A stretch of 64,000 nt of DNA from Molanna angustata. Its lineage: Eukaryota > Arthropoda > Insecta > Trichoptera > Molannidae. The DNA is taken from positions 21,601,215 to 21,665,214 of the forward strand of contig OY754984.1 of assembly GCA_963576475.1 (NCBI GenBank), in the 5' to 3' direction. Position 1 is the stretch's first letter, and every line of letters begins with the position of its first letter. A model generated the notes under the pieces. The model was not told the origin of the DNA. It did not search any database and worked only from the letters and a program-made list of their open reading frames with translations. The position numbers and the translations under genes were made by a program. Positions 48,168 to 58,467 of this stretch are shown one piece after another.

Positions 48168-48197
48168 TTGTTTAACGACAAAATCAATATACATAAA

Positions 48198-49304
48198 ATG
48201 GTGAAACTTCATTTTGAATTTAAAATATTACCTGGAAGTGATGGAAAAACAAATGTTTATAATATAATCTCAATCACCACAACTGATAACAAGGTTTATG
48301 CCATACCAGAAGATCTACAACCAGTGAGCAATCACAAAGAAATAATAAAAACAAGTGCCTTTATTAAAGTAAAAAGAAGTATAACAAAAAGGTATCAAGT
48401 ACGAAGAGTTTGGATAACGTTAATAGATGAGTTACAAAAAACATACATAGATGAAGATGGTAACTTACAGTTTGATAATATATATTTGGAGGAAATTACA
48501 CAAAATAAAATACAGGAGACAAAAATTATTGACAATTTTATAGCTCAAAAAGATATTTGTAAACCTAATAATATAAAAAAATTAGCAGTTAATTTTGTTA
48601 TAGAAAATTTTACGACAAAAACTTCTAACGTATCACAATGGATAAATATTTTTGAAAGTGAATGTACTCGTTTGGGAATTGAAGAAGATATTAAGAAAAT
48701 TGAAACACTTAGGTTATTTCTGGATGAGTCATGTCTTGACTGGTACAGGTCAATGCTTATAAAATATACTGTAAACTCAGAATGGTCAACATGGAAAGAT
48801 AGCTTTTGTAAAACTTATGCAGACAAAGGTTGGACACCAATCAGGTATGCAATGTCATTCAAATATATACAAGGCTCATTATTAGAATATGCTTTAAAAA
48901 AAGAAAGACTTTTATTGGAAATAAATAAATCGATAGATAAATGCACTCTTATTGATCTGATTGCTACGGGACTACCAAATATTATATCTGATAAAATTGA
49001 TAGAAACAACATGAAGGAAACTAGTGATTTATTTAATAACATTAGAGGTTTAGAAAATTTAGCAAATAAAAATCATTCAGAAAAAAAGACTAGTATTCAA
49101 AATATAATAAAAAAAAATTATATCAGAGACAAACCATGCAGTATTTGTGAAAGACAAAATAAGGGAATTCGTTATCATCCCGAATCATCATGTTGGTTCC
49201 AAAACAAAAATAATGATGAAAAAAAAGGAGAATATAATATAAGAAATGTTAATAACTCTGAATTAGAAACAGAATTAAATGAAATTGATCCAAAAAACTT
49301 ATAA
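48198..49304 (+). CDS. Gag of the LTR retrotransposon (368 aa)
   Basis: Start ATG 48198 (AAAATGG context), stop TAA 49302-49304. The middle carries a retrotransposon-Gag capsid-like region (WINIFESECTRLGIEE, LRLFLDESCLDWYRSML, SEWSTWKDSFCKTYADKGW), which packages the RNA in virus-like particles. Near the C-terminus (residue 314 on) is C-x2-C-x9-H-x4-C, an expanded form of the usual C-x2-C-x4-H-x4-C zinc knuckle for RNA binding. The frame is intact. Its last codons hold the slippery sequence that should feed ribosomes into pol. Confidence 0.88.
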   Translation: MVKLHFEFKILPGSDGKTNVYNIISITTTDNKVYAIPEDLQPVSNHKEIIKTSAFIKVKRSITKRYQVRRVWITLIDELQKTYIDEDGNLQFDNIYLEEITQNKIQETKIIDNFIAQKDICKPNNIKKLAVNFVIENFTTKTSNVSQWINIFESECTRLGIEEDIKKIETLRLFLDESCLDWYRSMLIKYTVNSEWSTWKDSFCKTYADKGWTPIRYAMSFKYIQGSLLEYALKKERLLLEINKSIDKCTLIDLIATGLPNIISDKIDRNNMKETSDLFNNIRGLENLANKNHSEKKTSIQNIIKKNYIRDKPCSICERQNKGIRYHPESSCWFQNKNNDEKKGEYNIRNVNNSELETELNEIDPKNL

Positions 49305-50431
49305 TTACACCATTAATCAAAACTAAATTGTTAATAAATGATACTTTAAGAATCTGGGGAATTTATGACTCAGGATCAAATGTATCTTTAATCAATTCGA
49401 GATTATTGTGCTTGAAACATAATCAAATAAATAATAATAAGAAAAATATTAATTTAAAAACGATTAATGGTGTGAAAAAAACTATGGGTATTGTAACCTT
49501 AAAGATTAAGATTTTTGATATTGAGAAAAACATAAATGTTTTTGTTATGGATAAAGACAATTTCGATTATGATTTCTTGATTGGATTAGATTGCATAGAA
49601 AATTTCAAGTTAATGCAAAATGAAAAATTAGAAATTACTCAAAAAAAAAAATACATAAGCCTTATAAAAGAAAACGAGAGTGACAAAGTAGATAATGAAA
49701 ATAATAAAAAAATAATTCCTGGGTTCTCAGGTAATGAAATGGAAGAAAAAAAATATTCATATATTAATAATAATAAATATTTGGATATAATAAAAAAGAA
49801 AAAGGATGAAAGTAATGATGAATATAAAATAAACTTTAATGAACATATAGAAGTAGACAATTTTGAAATTTCAATAAATCATCTAGACCTCCAGCAACAG
49901 TCTAAAATAGATGAATTGATATATAATTATAGATCACTCTTTGCTAAAGATAAATATGATATAGGTATGGTAAAAGGATACGAAGCACATATTGATTTAT
50001 TAATAGATAAATATTGTAGTAAAAGACCGTATAGATGCACTATTGAAGATAAAAAAGAAATAGAACAACAGGTATCCAATTTGTTAAAAAACAAATTAAT
50101 AGAAGAGTCATATAGTCCTTTCGCGGCACCGGTGACTTTGGCATATAAAAAAGAAGACGGAAAAAGATCAAGATTGTGTATAGATTTTCGTGATTTAAAT
50201 AAAATTATAATTCCTCAGTCACAACCTTTCCCATTGATCGAGGATTTAATGGTTAAAACGAGAGAATGTAAATTTTTTTCAACATTGGACATAAACTCGG
50301 CATTCTGGTCTATTCCTTTGAAAATTGAAGATAAAAAAAAAACAGCATTTGTTACACAAGAAGGTCATTTTCAGTGGACCTGTTTACCATTTGGTTTAAA
50401 AACTTCACAAGAATTTTCCAAAGAATTTTAA
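49289..50431 (+). pseudogene. pol part 1: protease and first half of reverse transcriptase
   Basis: The frame is open from 49289 and has no start codon of its own, consistent with frameshift expression. The retropepsin active site is IYDSGSNVSL (DSG at about 49367). A linker with Lys/Asn runs precedes reverse transcriptase: LIEESYSPFAAPV, RLCIDFRDLNK, and motif A as FSTLDINSAFW, then WTCLPFGLKTS. The frame is lost between about 50400 and 50420 by what looks like a single-base indel and ends at TAA 50429-50431. Everything needed for activity continues in another frame. Confidence 0.85.
49292..49298 (+). promoter_or_regulatory. -1 ribosomal frameshift site A AAA AAC
   Basis: In the gag frame it reads xxA AAA AAC, then TTA TAA. 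A -1 slip here enters exactly the open pol frame, which has no usable ATG. This is the canonical X XXY YYZ heptamer. Only weak A+T-rich stems are visible downstream. Confidence 0.7.
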
Positions 50432-51534
50432 GTAGCATTATAAGGAAACATAAACTATCAGATTTCACAGTGAATTATATAGATGATATATTGATTTTTT
50501 CAAAAACATTTGAAGAACACATTAATCACTTATCATTATTATTAAAAGCAATTTTGAAAGAAGGTTTTAGATTGAAATTTTCCAAGTGCAACTTTGCACA
50601 AAATTCGGTGAAGTATTTAGGCCATATAATCAAGAATAACACAATAAGTCCATTAAAAGATAATTTAATTGCTATAAAAAAATTTCCTCTTCCGAGAACA
50701 CAAAAAAATGTGCGCCAATTTTTAGGAAAAATAAATTTTTATGGTAAATATGTGCCAAAAATATCAATTATTTTAGACCCTTTACATAATTTGTTGAGAA
50801 AAGGACAAAAATTTATTTGGTCAGAAAAATGTCAAGAATCATTTGAAACAATTAAAACATTACTTTGTTCAACACCTATTTTAACAATATATAATCCAGA
50901 TTTGCCAATAAATATTTACACAGATGCGAGTATACAGGGCATAGGAGCTGTCTTGAAACAACCACAAAAAAATGGAGAAGAAAAACCATGTGCATACTTT
51001 TCGAGAAAATTAAATGAAACTCAAAAAAAGAAAAAGGCAATATATTTGGAATGCTTAGCAATAAAGGAGACAGTAAAATACTGGCAACATTGGCTCATAG
51101 GAAAAAATTTCACGGTATACTCAGACCATAAACCACTAGAAAGAATGAATATAAAAGCCAGAACAGATGAAGAACTAGGAGAATTAACTTATTATCTATC
51201 TCAATTTAACTTTGAAGTAATATACGCTCCAGGAAAATACAATTTAGAAGCAGACTGTTTAAGCAGAAATCCGGTGTTAGAACCACATGAAAATCAGGAA
51301 GAAAATTTAAGAATCGTAAACTTAATAAAACTAGGGGATATACAAAATGATCAGAAAAATAATGAAGATTTGAAAAATAATAAAAATAAATTAAAATTGA
51401 AAGATGAAATATACTACAAAAAAATTGGAAAAAAAGAAAAAATTTCAAACTCAATATACAGAATAGATACAGGTCACAAGAAATCAGAATCAAACCTTTT
51501 TCATATCACAAAACTTGTTCCAATTATTGATTAA
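50405..51534 (+). pseudogene. pol part 2: reverse transcriptase palm, RNase H, integrase remnant
   Basis: Follows part 1 after the frame break. It contains the catalytic YIDD box (50476-50487), the RT thumb (KYLGHIIKNNTISPLK; RQFLGKINFYGKYVP) and RNase H with IYTDAS, AIYLECLAIKE and YSDHKPLE. After LKDEIYYKKIGKKEKI, the start of the integrase zinc-binding region, the text jumps straight to SNSIYRIDTGHKKSESNLFH and ends TKLVPIID, the usual tail of integrase. The HHCC finger and the D,D-35-E core are therefore deleted while the frame stays open. Stop at 51532-51534. Confidence 0.85.
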
Positions 51535-51645
51535 ATATATAGAAAAAAAAATTGTATTAGCCGATGAAAAATTGTACTACATTAAGTATTGTTTTGTATA
51601 AAAATTATATTAATTTAGTAGTATTGTTTTATATAATTTTTTTTT

Positions 51646-51659
51646 GGGGGGGGGGAAGA
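51646..51659 (+). other. polypurine tract
   Basis: Ten G's then AAGA, directly before the 3' LTR start TGTAAAAC. It follows a T-rich stretch, as is common next to such tracts. Confidence 0.88.
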
Positions 51660-51960
51660 TGTAAAACAAGTGCTTACATAGATGTCACCTAGAAGTACTT
51701 ATTTCATTTTTATTTGAATTGGTTCTATATTAAAGTTTTAGTTTTATATTTGTTTTAAAGTGACAGTTAAGATTCTAAAAAGGAGGAACTAAAAGCATTT
51801 AATGTCGTTTCTCTTTTTACAGGTAAAATTATATTTGTTATTATTATTATTTATTTATGTTTATGTTATTATTACTTTTATTGTATTTTATAATTATTTT
51901 AATAATAAATTTCTCTTTTCACAGAACAACGATTTAATTTGCTTAATACACTCCATTATA
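51660..51960 (+). repeat. 3' LTR (301 bp)
   Basis: Offset from the 5' LTR by a constant 3,804 bp. One difference seen (C at 51920). Confidence 0.92.
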
Positions 51961-52559
51961 TATATCATTCGAATTATAGGTCAGATAGAGATTCAGCAGT
52001 GGATTTGGGTTCAAATACAGCCTCAATTTATTACTTTTATCCACAGCACATGAATTCGCAGTGCGTCAGACGGATTCTAGCATTCTGTATAGGAATTAAA
52101 GCGTATGCATCGAATTGTCAGCAATAACGACGTTGTTGCTAAGAGACAAAAATCCAATGCCCCTGTGAACGCTAAGCTTGTCATCAAGAAAATTAGTCAA
52201 AAATAGGTCTCTACATTTCTCATTCTTATATCATTGTCTTATTGGCTCTGTTGAGGTTTATAAATAAAGCACAAGAGTTTATACAAAAACATTTTTTATT
52301 CAATATGTATCAAAAACATTAAATTATGGTCAAACAATTTTATGTATCAAAAACTTTAAGTGAAATATGTTTGTTTATTCCATGAAGGTATAAAATGAGT
52401 TTATTCAAATTGATTCAAATACAAAAAAAAAATTCAAATAAACATGTACATTCTTTTGTTTATTTAAATCATGAATAGGCAATTTAAAAAAAATGTGTTG
52501 TGAATAATACTAATATTTCTTTGTTATTTATACAAAGAAATATATTGATACACAACACA

Positions 52560-52835
52560 ACTTAATGATAAAATAACAAAGAAGCATGGGCGCCAGCAAG
52601 GGGGGGGCGCATGCCCCCCCTCCCCCCTGGATCGATTGAGAATAGTAAAATAATGTTACTTTTATTTTAAATCACTTTGTGTTAGCATACAGAAAGTATG
52701 GAGAGACAGAACGTGCAACATTATCGCCAGTGTGATATGAGCATCGAGCGTTTGGCCCCCGCGTTGATCCCTGATGTCTGCATTAAAACATTACTAAAAA
52801 TATTTTGCCCCCCCCTAGTTAAACTATTTTAAGGA
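52560..52835. repeat. repeat with G-run and C-run ends
   Basis: 'gggcgccagcaaggggggg' then 'gcatgccccccctcccccct' at 52585-52628, and 'ttttgcccccccctagttaa' near 52802-52822, bound a piece that looks like a decayed MITE or retroposon. Lies just 3' of the Nup88 stop codon (minus strand), so it would be in or near its 3' UTR. A TTTATT at 52459-52464 gives a minus-strand AATAAA. Confidence 0.4.
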
Positions 52836-52919
52836 TCATACTGATTAATATAATATATATACATATTTACATAAGGAATGCAACCATTAAATCAATATTA
52901 TAAAAAAAAAAACGAATGA

Positions 52920-52986
52920 TTAAACACTTATTAATTCATTTTTCAAGTTGTTGATTCGTTGTATGACATCCTTTATCTGGTCCGTT
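52920..52986 (-). CDS. Nup88: Nup88, last exon
   Basis: Acceptor gttgtttcag; the first base completes a split codon (CA|A, Gln) with the previous exon. Encodes TDQIKDVIQRINNLKNELIS then V and TAA (52922-52920). This corresponds to the C-terminal helix of vertebrate Nup88 (a V.QIND.RN-type end). The perfect phase fit over a 2.2-kb intron supports it. Confidence 0.85.
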
Positions 52987-53332
52987 CTGAAACAACACAT
53001 ACAAAAATATATTGTATTTTATTTAAAGCGTACAAACTGGACAAATAAACTGGTAAAAAAAAAATATAATTAAAAAAAAAATAGTCAACATAAACATTAA
53101 GATGGCTTTGATTAGAAATAAATTGAATGGTGGAGAATCTTTAGTGGATTTCACAAATCATCAATGCATTTGGAAAATATACCTAAAACAAATATGTTTC
53201 ATTTAAAAGCGCACTTCACCATGAAAAAATTTAAGTTTTATATGACAGAATGAAAAATATATTCCATAATTATTTTAAACATAACGTTTTTTGTGCGGTT
53301 TGTGCAGATTTATCAGAAGGAACTTTTACAAA

Positions 53333-53425
53333 AGTTAGTGCACTCGGTTAGTAATTTAGTGGTCGCGAGTTCAAATCGTGCCATCACTGACTTCGTTCAC
53401 CTACAGCACAAGCATGTTCTTAATT
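53333..53425 (+). mobile_element. SINE family 2 fragment
   Basis: 'gtgcactcggttagtaattt', B-box-like 'gcgagttcaaatcgtgcc' and 'cttcgttcacctacagcaca'. Truncated; a foldback element follows within 20 bp. Confidence 0.65.
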
Positions 53426-53443
53426 AAGGGATTAGATGAGGAT

Positions 53444-53613
53444 CAGCCCCCCTAGACAACGTGTCATTTAGCTCAAGAAAAGAAACAAGTAAAGATAACT
53501 CAATGTATGGAAGTGACAGTTGTTATGTGACTGGCAACTGTCACTTCCATACATTGAGTTATATTGTCTTATTTCTTTTCTTGAGCTAAATGACACGTTG
53601 TCTAGGGGGGCTG
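53444..53613. mobile_element. foldback MITE F3
   Basis: About 80-bp arms pair almost perfectly: CAGCCCCCCTAGACAACGTG at the left against CACGTTGTCTAGGGGGGCTG at the right, and 'atgtatggaagtgacagttg' against 'caactgtcacttccatacat' around a 12-nt loop (ttatgtgactgg). A few bases are extra in the right arm. In a Nup88 intron. Confidence 0.88.
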
Positions 53614-53794
53614 GTGACCGGACAAATTGTTAAGTCCAATCAGAACATGACAATCCGTAACACATCAAAACAATGAGAAAACAACACCAAGTTAAAACAG
53701 TTTATAATATGACTTACAAAGAGGTTATGAAAACAGACAACGTCACATAAGATCCAAACTTTTGGTGAGAATAGGTTTGTTATGCAGTATATGC

Positions 53795-54345
53795 ATACAT
53801 ACATACATACATACCATCACGCCATGTCTCTTGTGGGGTAGGCAGAGAGAACCAAACGCCACATTTTTCTATCCTGGCACGCATACCTCGCCTCGTCCAC
53901 ATTCATGCATCGTCTCATACATGTTCATCTATTGCTCACACTTCTAACATTTCCGTCTTTAAAAAATTTCGTTCACATGGATGTGCCATCCCTTCCTTGG
54001 GCGGCCCCGACCTCTCATTCCATTTCTGTCCGCAATGTATATTTACCTACTTATTCAGGCATTCCTTATTCATTCTCCCCATGTGGCCAAACCATCTCAA
54101 TGTGTCCACTTTCATTCTAGTAATGACATCTTTCTTCTTCTAACATTCTTTCCTTATGTCCTCATTTCTTACATGGTCATACATCGTTCTATTACAAATC
54201 CTTCTTAACGATCTCATTTCAACTGCATTTATTCTACTTTCATGTGTCTTCTGCCATGTCCAGGTTTCACTTGTATACGTCAAGGTTGGCACTACGATGG
54301 CGTTATGAATGGCAACTTTGGCATCCTTTGATGCGATCATTCATA
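53795..54345 (-). mobile_element. LINE family A fragment (minus)
   Basis: The minus-strand reading gives KVAIHNAIVVPTLTYTSETW, TWQKTHESRINAVEMRSLRR and ICNRTMYDHVRNEDIRKEC, then in another frame the RWFGHM region, and finishes with 'ccatgtctcttgtggggtag' (inverted 3' end) next to CATA repeats. The longest of the three family A copies; no reverse transcriptase catalytic motifs. Confidence 0.85.
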
Positions 54346-54649
54346 AGTGCAGATATATATTATTATACCTGAACATGATTTTGACTATTTGTTGATTTTT
54401 CACCGTTCTGTTTTGACGTGTTACGGATTGTCGTGCACCAATTAGACTATTTATCACAGAATCGAGGATGTATGTATTTGTTAATACCCCTTAAAAATAT
54501 CCCATTTTTAATGCATAAAATAAAATGCAATGATACAACATTACCACCAAGTGAATTTTTATGACAAATACTCTACTTCTATCTGCCTAATGACAAATTG
54601 AAGAGACAGACGAAAATAGAATAAGTTTTCACAAAAAATCTATTTTTAT

Positions 54650-54860
54650 GTATGCCGACCGCCGTGGCATAGTTGGTAAGCCGTTCGGTTTCTGTGCGGA
54701 CGTCCTGGATTCGATTTCCAGCAGAGGAGAAATTTATATCTCACGCAAATATTGTTTCTCTGGGTTGGAAACACAGGTTAGTTGGAGGAAATTGCTATAC
54801 GGCAATTAACACGCCGCTTGCGCAGAGTGCCAGGAAGTGTTCATTATTATTATTATGTAT
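54650..54860 (+). mobile_element. tRNA-derived SINE, family 3 (best copy)
   Basis: Head 'gccgtggcatagttggtaag' (A box) and 'ggattcgatttccag' (B box); body 'atttatatctcacgcaaata'; tail 'aggaaattgctatacggcaa' ending in ATT repeats. Copies or pieces: 30520-30660, 41625-41745, 47455-47545, 56690-56960. Confidence 0.8.
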
Positions 54861-54949
54861 TTTAATATTAAATTAAATTGGACACAGAAATGTAATGTAA
54901 TAGTAAATTTTTTGCTATTAGTTTAATGACAATGTAGTGCAGACTCCAA

Positions 54950-55135
54950 CGTATTATTTTTTCTTGAAAATACAAAGTGAGTTAGACGACGCAATATCCG
55001 GACGTAGACTATTCCATAGTCTTGCTGATTGTACTTGGAACGACGAGCTAATGAATTGTGTGTTATGCACAGGGATTGATAGTGTTGTACGTTCAACAGA
55101 TCGGAGTGAAAGTCCATGATTGGATAAATAAGTTA
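54950..55135 (-). mobile_element. LINE family D fragment (minus)
   Basis: Minus-strand translation: NHGLSLRSVERTTLSIPVHN, TQFISSSFQVQSARLWNSLR and PDIASSNSLCIFKKK. This is the C-terminal stretch of a non-LTR reverse transcriptase, the same family as 60390-60880 and 62150-62345. Confidence 0.85.
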
Positions 55136-55189
55136 ATTTGTTTCTAATGTACTGTGGCAGGTTTGGATTAGAGAGAATATTGTACTTAC

Positions 55190-55275
55190 TGTTTTTCCAG
55201 AGTAGATTTGATTATATCGTGATGGTTTCTACCCAAAAAGGCCTCCTTCTTTAATTTATTGTTCTCCCAGACTGT
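55190..55275 (-). CDS. Nup88: Nup88, exon with C-terminal helix
   Basis: 86 nt, phase 0 in and phase 2 out (acceptor gacatttcag, donor GTAAGT). Encodes TVWENNKLKKEAFLGRNHHD then IIKSTLEK. Continues the helical C-terminal region of Nup88, where vertebrate proteins have an 'IQSILKEEG'-type helix. Confidence 0.87.
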
Positions 55276-55504
55276 CTGAAATGTCAAAAACAATGTTGAA
55301 ATTAGTTAAAATATACGATATATTAAATTTATATGTTGGTCTTTCAAGGCTTGAATAACAGATCTTATTTCAAATCCTTACTAAATTAATTACTTTTATA
55401 AATCTACGTGTATTTAAAAGTATCAAAATTTTCGGCATAACTCTGCTGCAAAAACTATAAAACATAAAATATCACTTTAACATAAAATCTCTGAACTAAT
55501 TATC

Positions 55505-55880
55505 ATTATTAAATGTTATCAGACAGACAGGCAGGTGTATGTATGTTGATATGTCAGATCTTACAACAGTATTCACTTGTTCAGTCTGTCAAGTCTATTT
55601 TTAAACAAATTAACACATTGTGCATCAACAAGTTCCGGTGGCAAAACGTTCCACGCATCCACAACTCTATTGGACAAGAAATGCTTCCAGGGATTCTGCC
55701 TGAAACTGTGTTTGTCTAGCTTCAAACTATGACCTCTTAAATTAGGTTGAGGCAGAACATCGGCTTCAATGCAGGGCAGTCATAGAGTTCGTTTATTATT
55801 TTGAAGGTTTCTATGAGATCCCCTCTCTTTCTCCGTTCCTCAAAAGTAGTGAGGCCCAACACACTCAGACGTTCTTCATA
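55505..55880 (-). mobile_element. CR1-like LINE fragment (LINE family E, minus)
   Basis: Minus-strand pieces: ERLSVLGL-type and RRKRGDLIETFKI-type segments, LNLI.EVIV, then a FLSNRVVDAWN-like and NAFKNRLD-like end with many stops. This layout (RR.RGDLIE...WN.LP..V) is the classic C-terminus of CR1-type reverse transcriptases. Lies just downstream of a Nup88 exon, inside the intron. Confidence 0.7.
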
Positions 55881-55945
55881 TGTTAATTATAATGTATTTT
55901 TATATTTTCCCTTTTAAACAAAAAAAAATATTGCTTCCACTGTAC

Positions 55946-56105
55946 CTGGGCATCCTTGAAATTGATTTTGGTCTTGATGATATCAAACTTGTCATTGAAC
56001 TTTTTCAACTTTTCTTGAGCCTGGCTCAGATCACCTGCCATCTCCTTTTCAGCAATGGACGCCACAGCGTGCTTTTCTCTGATGGCTCTCAACACACGAG
56101 AGCAT
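55946..56105 (-). CDS. Nup88: Nup88, coiled-coil exon
   Basis: 160 nt; the first base completes AG|A (Arg). Encodes CSRVLRAIREKHAVASIAEK then EMAGDLSQAQEKLKKFNDKF and DIIKTKINFKDAQ, closing with CAG|GTACAG in phase 0. It matches the part of vertebrate Nup88 with the 'LS.(S/A)E..M..EL' pattern followed by helix. A coiled-coil segment that, in known Nup88, binds Nup214 and Nup62 on the cytoplasmic face of the nuclear pore. Confidence 0.9.
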
Positions 56106-56689
56106 CTGCAATTGGTATATTACGATATTTTATTCTAATATTTTTTATTCACTCGATTCACACTCATGCATTACAACATAAATGGTCAGCTTTTATTCTG
56201 ACTTTGTACATCTCCATATCTCACATTTATTTAATTTGACAATTTTTTCTGCTGAAATACGTGGCTCTGTGCTATGAGTGGATCAATCGACAATTGGATG
56301 AATGTTAATGCGATTGATTTGAAAATATGATGCAACAATAAACAATAATATGCTCCTGTTTTCTCTCAATATGTCCAATTCTGATTCATTTCAGAGTACG
56401 TAAACGTCTGTAATCAACGGGCGACCGTGGATATCATAAATGCAAGAAACTTTTTTACATTTCTCATGAATGAATAAATTTAGACGAATCAGAATAGGAC
56501 ATAATATGTAACAATATTCGAAAATTATAGAATTCCAAAATTTCACATAAAAAACAAAGATGAAACAAATTGTCGTAGCATTCTTAGAACGTCGAACAAA
56601 TCAATCCACGTGTTTTGGATGGTTTCGAAGAAGTTGCACTGTTAATGTGAACCTAGCAGTGCAGTTTCAATTTTTTTTTTAAAAAACTA

Positions 56690-56960
56690 ACAAATTATTG
56701 GTACAGGGATGTGTAACAAGGAAGGCTTGTTGTGGCGATTGCTGCTGCAATGTATTGGAGTGGAAAGGCCTATTATGTATGTTAGGACACTTTAAGTAAT
56801 AATTACTTCCTTGATTCTTGTGCAAGTGCGAGTTTATTGCCATATGGCAATTTCTTACAACTAACCAGTGTTTCCAGCCCAAAGAAGCAAGGATTGCGTG
56901 AGATATGAATTTAAATAAATTTATGGTCAGAAGCCAACTGTGCCACGTTGGTCAGCAATC
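56690..56960 (-). mobile_element. SINE family 3 copy (minus)
   Basis: 'ccatatggcaatttcttaca' and 'aaccagtgtttccagcccaa' are the inverted tail and body; 'gcgtgagatatgaattt' is the inverted centre. The tRNA head is degraded. Confidence 0.65.
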
Positions 56961-57002
56961 TTTAAATAAATAAAGGTAATCTTTATATACAAATAAAATT
57001 TT

Positions 57003-57178
57003 CTCTGGAGCTGAGGAAAAAGGGATAGTTCTGACTGTGAGTGTGGAGCTGAGCAGTCGGTGAAACATGTGGTGCAAGACTGTCAGCTTAAGAAATTTAG
57101 TAGAAGCCTCCAAGACATCCACGAGGCGAAACCAGAGGCGTTGAACTGCCTCTCAGTGCTGGAACCGAGACTTTAAAA
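57003..57178 (+). mobile_element. non-LTR retrotransposon C-terminal fragment (LINE family F)
   Basis: Frame reading SSDCECGAEQSVKHVVQDC, QLKKFSRSLQDIHEAKPEAL, NCLSVLEPRL and stop. The C.CG.EQ...H...DC cysteine-histidine motif is the C-terminal zinc-knuckle-like end of several insect LINEs. In a Nup88 intron, antisense to the gene. Confidence 0.8.
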
Positions 57179-57265
57179 TCTGATTTATAGCATCTGGTCT
57201 AGCCGCTTTTTATCGCCAAGGTATTGAATACATAAAGAAAGGTTTTTTTTAATCAAATATTGCAC

Positions 57266-57420
57266 GCACCTATTTTGGCCGGAACGTTCTTAAAAAGTTA
57301 CTGAATTAGACGTATTTTGAATAATTATGAATAATGATGAAAATTTCATAATTTTCATCATTATTCATAATACGTCTCATTCAGTAACTTTTTAAGAACG
57401 TTACGGCCAAAATAGGTACG
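57266..57420. mobile_element. foldback MITE F4
   Basis: Arms of about 70 bp: 'acctattttggccggaacgt' against 'acgttacggccaaaataggt' and 'aataatgatgaaaatt' against 'aattttcatcattatt', centred near 57347. Nearly no loop, so a strong hairpin when transcribed within the Nup88 intron. Confidence 0.88.
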
Positions 57421-57544
57421 TTCCTATTTCATTTAGTCCAAGTTCATGTTTTATAACACTGAAATAAGACCGTAAATCAAAAATCTAAAATTTTAGTCCG
57501 TTCCTATTTTAGTTACAATAACTATTGTTACTGAATAGAGGGTA

Positions 57545-57690
57545 CTGATAAGGGAAAGAAGGCATAATTGGTGAACGTTTCGCAAGCACATAAAATGATC
57601 AGCAAACCAGCCGATGACAGGTCGTAAGCTCTGTAGGTGCCTTGAGTCCCTGGTTCCTCTATAATATTCCAACTTTGTCTCTATTGAGAT
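57545..57690. repeat. repeat R4, copy 1
   Basis: 'ccagccgatgacaggtcgt', 'ctgtaggtgcctt' and 'caactttgtctctatt' are shared with 59790-59945 in the same orientation. Both copies lie in Nup88 introns. Unknown class; it may be a SINE head on the minus strand. Confidence 0.65.
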
Positions 57691-58467
57691 GTTAAAAAGT
57701 TTGTCAGTAAAAATATAATTATTTTAAGATATTGTGTGCTTTCTGTGTACAGATATTGGAATATTTTCGTGTTTGTTGTTTTTTAATAAGTCATACAAAA
57801 TGTAAATTTGTTTTGTTTCCAACATTATTTATATTCTTTGTTTATACTAGGTGTAAGAAAATGTATTTATTTTAAAATATAAATATATTTATACCTACAT
57901 ACAAACATAAAACCATACGAAAAGTAAGTAAATTTTAAGTGGTAGGATTTGTACATTATAAAATGGAAATAAATATGAAAAATATGCTAAATATATAACT
58001 GTATGTTAAATTCTTATATTAATAGAGTTTGTACTGGGTACAATAGAAATTGTTTGAGGGATCCAGAATTGGATATGTTTGCTTCAAGTTTTTATGTATT
58101 CAAAAAAAAAAAATGTAAATTTGTCGGATATTTAATCTGTGCTCTATTTTATTGTGCACATCTTTAACTATTTAATTGTGCCTCTTTAACTTAATTTTAA
58201 TTTATCAATATCCATACAGTGAGACACGTGTGGTATAAGTTATAATATGAGTTTCTAGTGGTCGATGCTTCCCCCCACTCCCCTCCCTACTTTCCCATCA
58301 TGTCTTCATAATTGTTAATAAATGTGTATGTACTTAATATATTTTAGAATACTAAAATTGGCAACATAAAAATTATCTCTGTATATTTGTATATATCTTT
58401 ATTGTATTGCTGTTGTATTCTATAAAATAAAATAAAAAAAAAAAAATTATTTTTGTCAATAAATTAC

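Larger units (their letters stand above)
47856..51960 (+). mobile_element. Ty3/Gypsy-type LTR retrotransposon, defective, probably self-priming
   Basis: 4,105 bp in all: 5' LTR, primer site, gag, pol with a frame break, polypurine tract, 3' LTR. TATA (47852-47855 and 51961-51964) flanks it. LTRs differ at one position only (T at 48116, C at 51920), so insertion is recent. Domain order protease, reverse transcriptase, RNase H is Ty3/Gypsy. The reverse transcriptase/RNase H text resembles arthropod proteins that I recall being annotated as Tf2-like. Most of integrase is missing and no envelope gene is present, so this copy cannot integrate by itself. Confidence 0.93.

Noticed and set aside
51535..51645. 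Envelope-like gene in the self-priming LTR element
   Set aside because: Only about 110 bp lie between the pol stop and the polypurine tract, so no env gene is possible in this copy.
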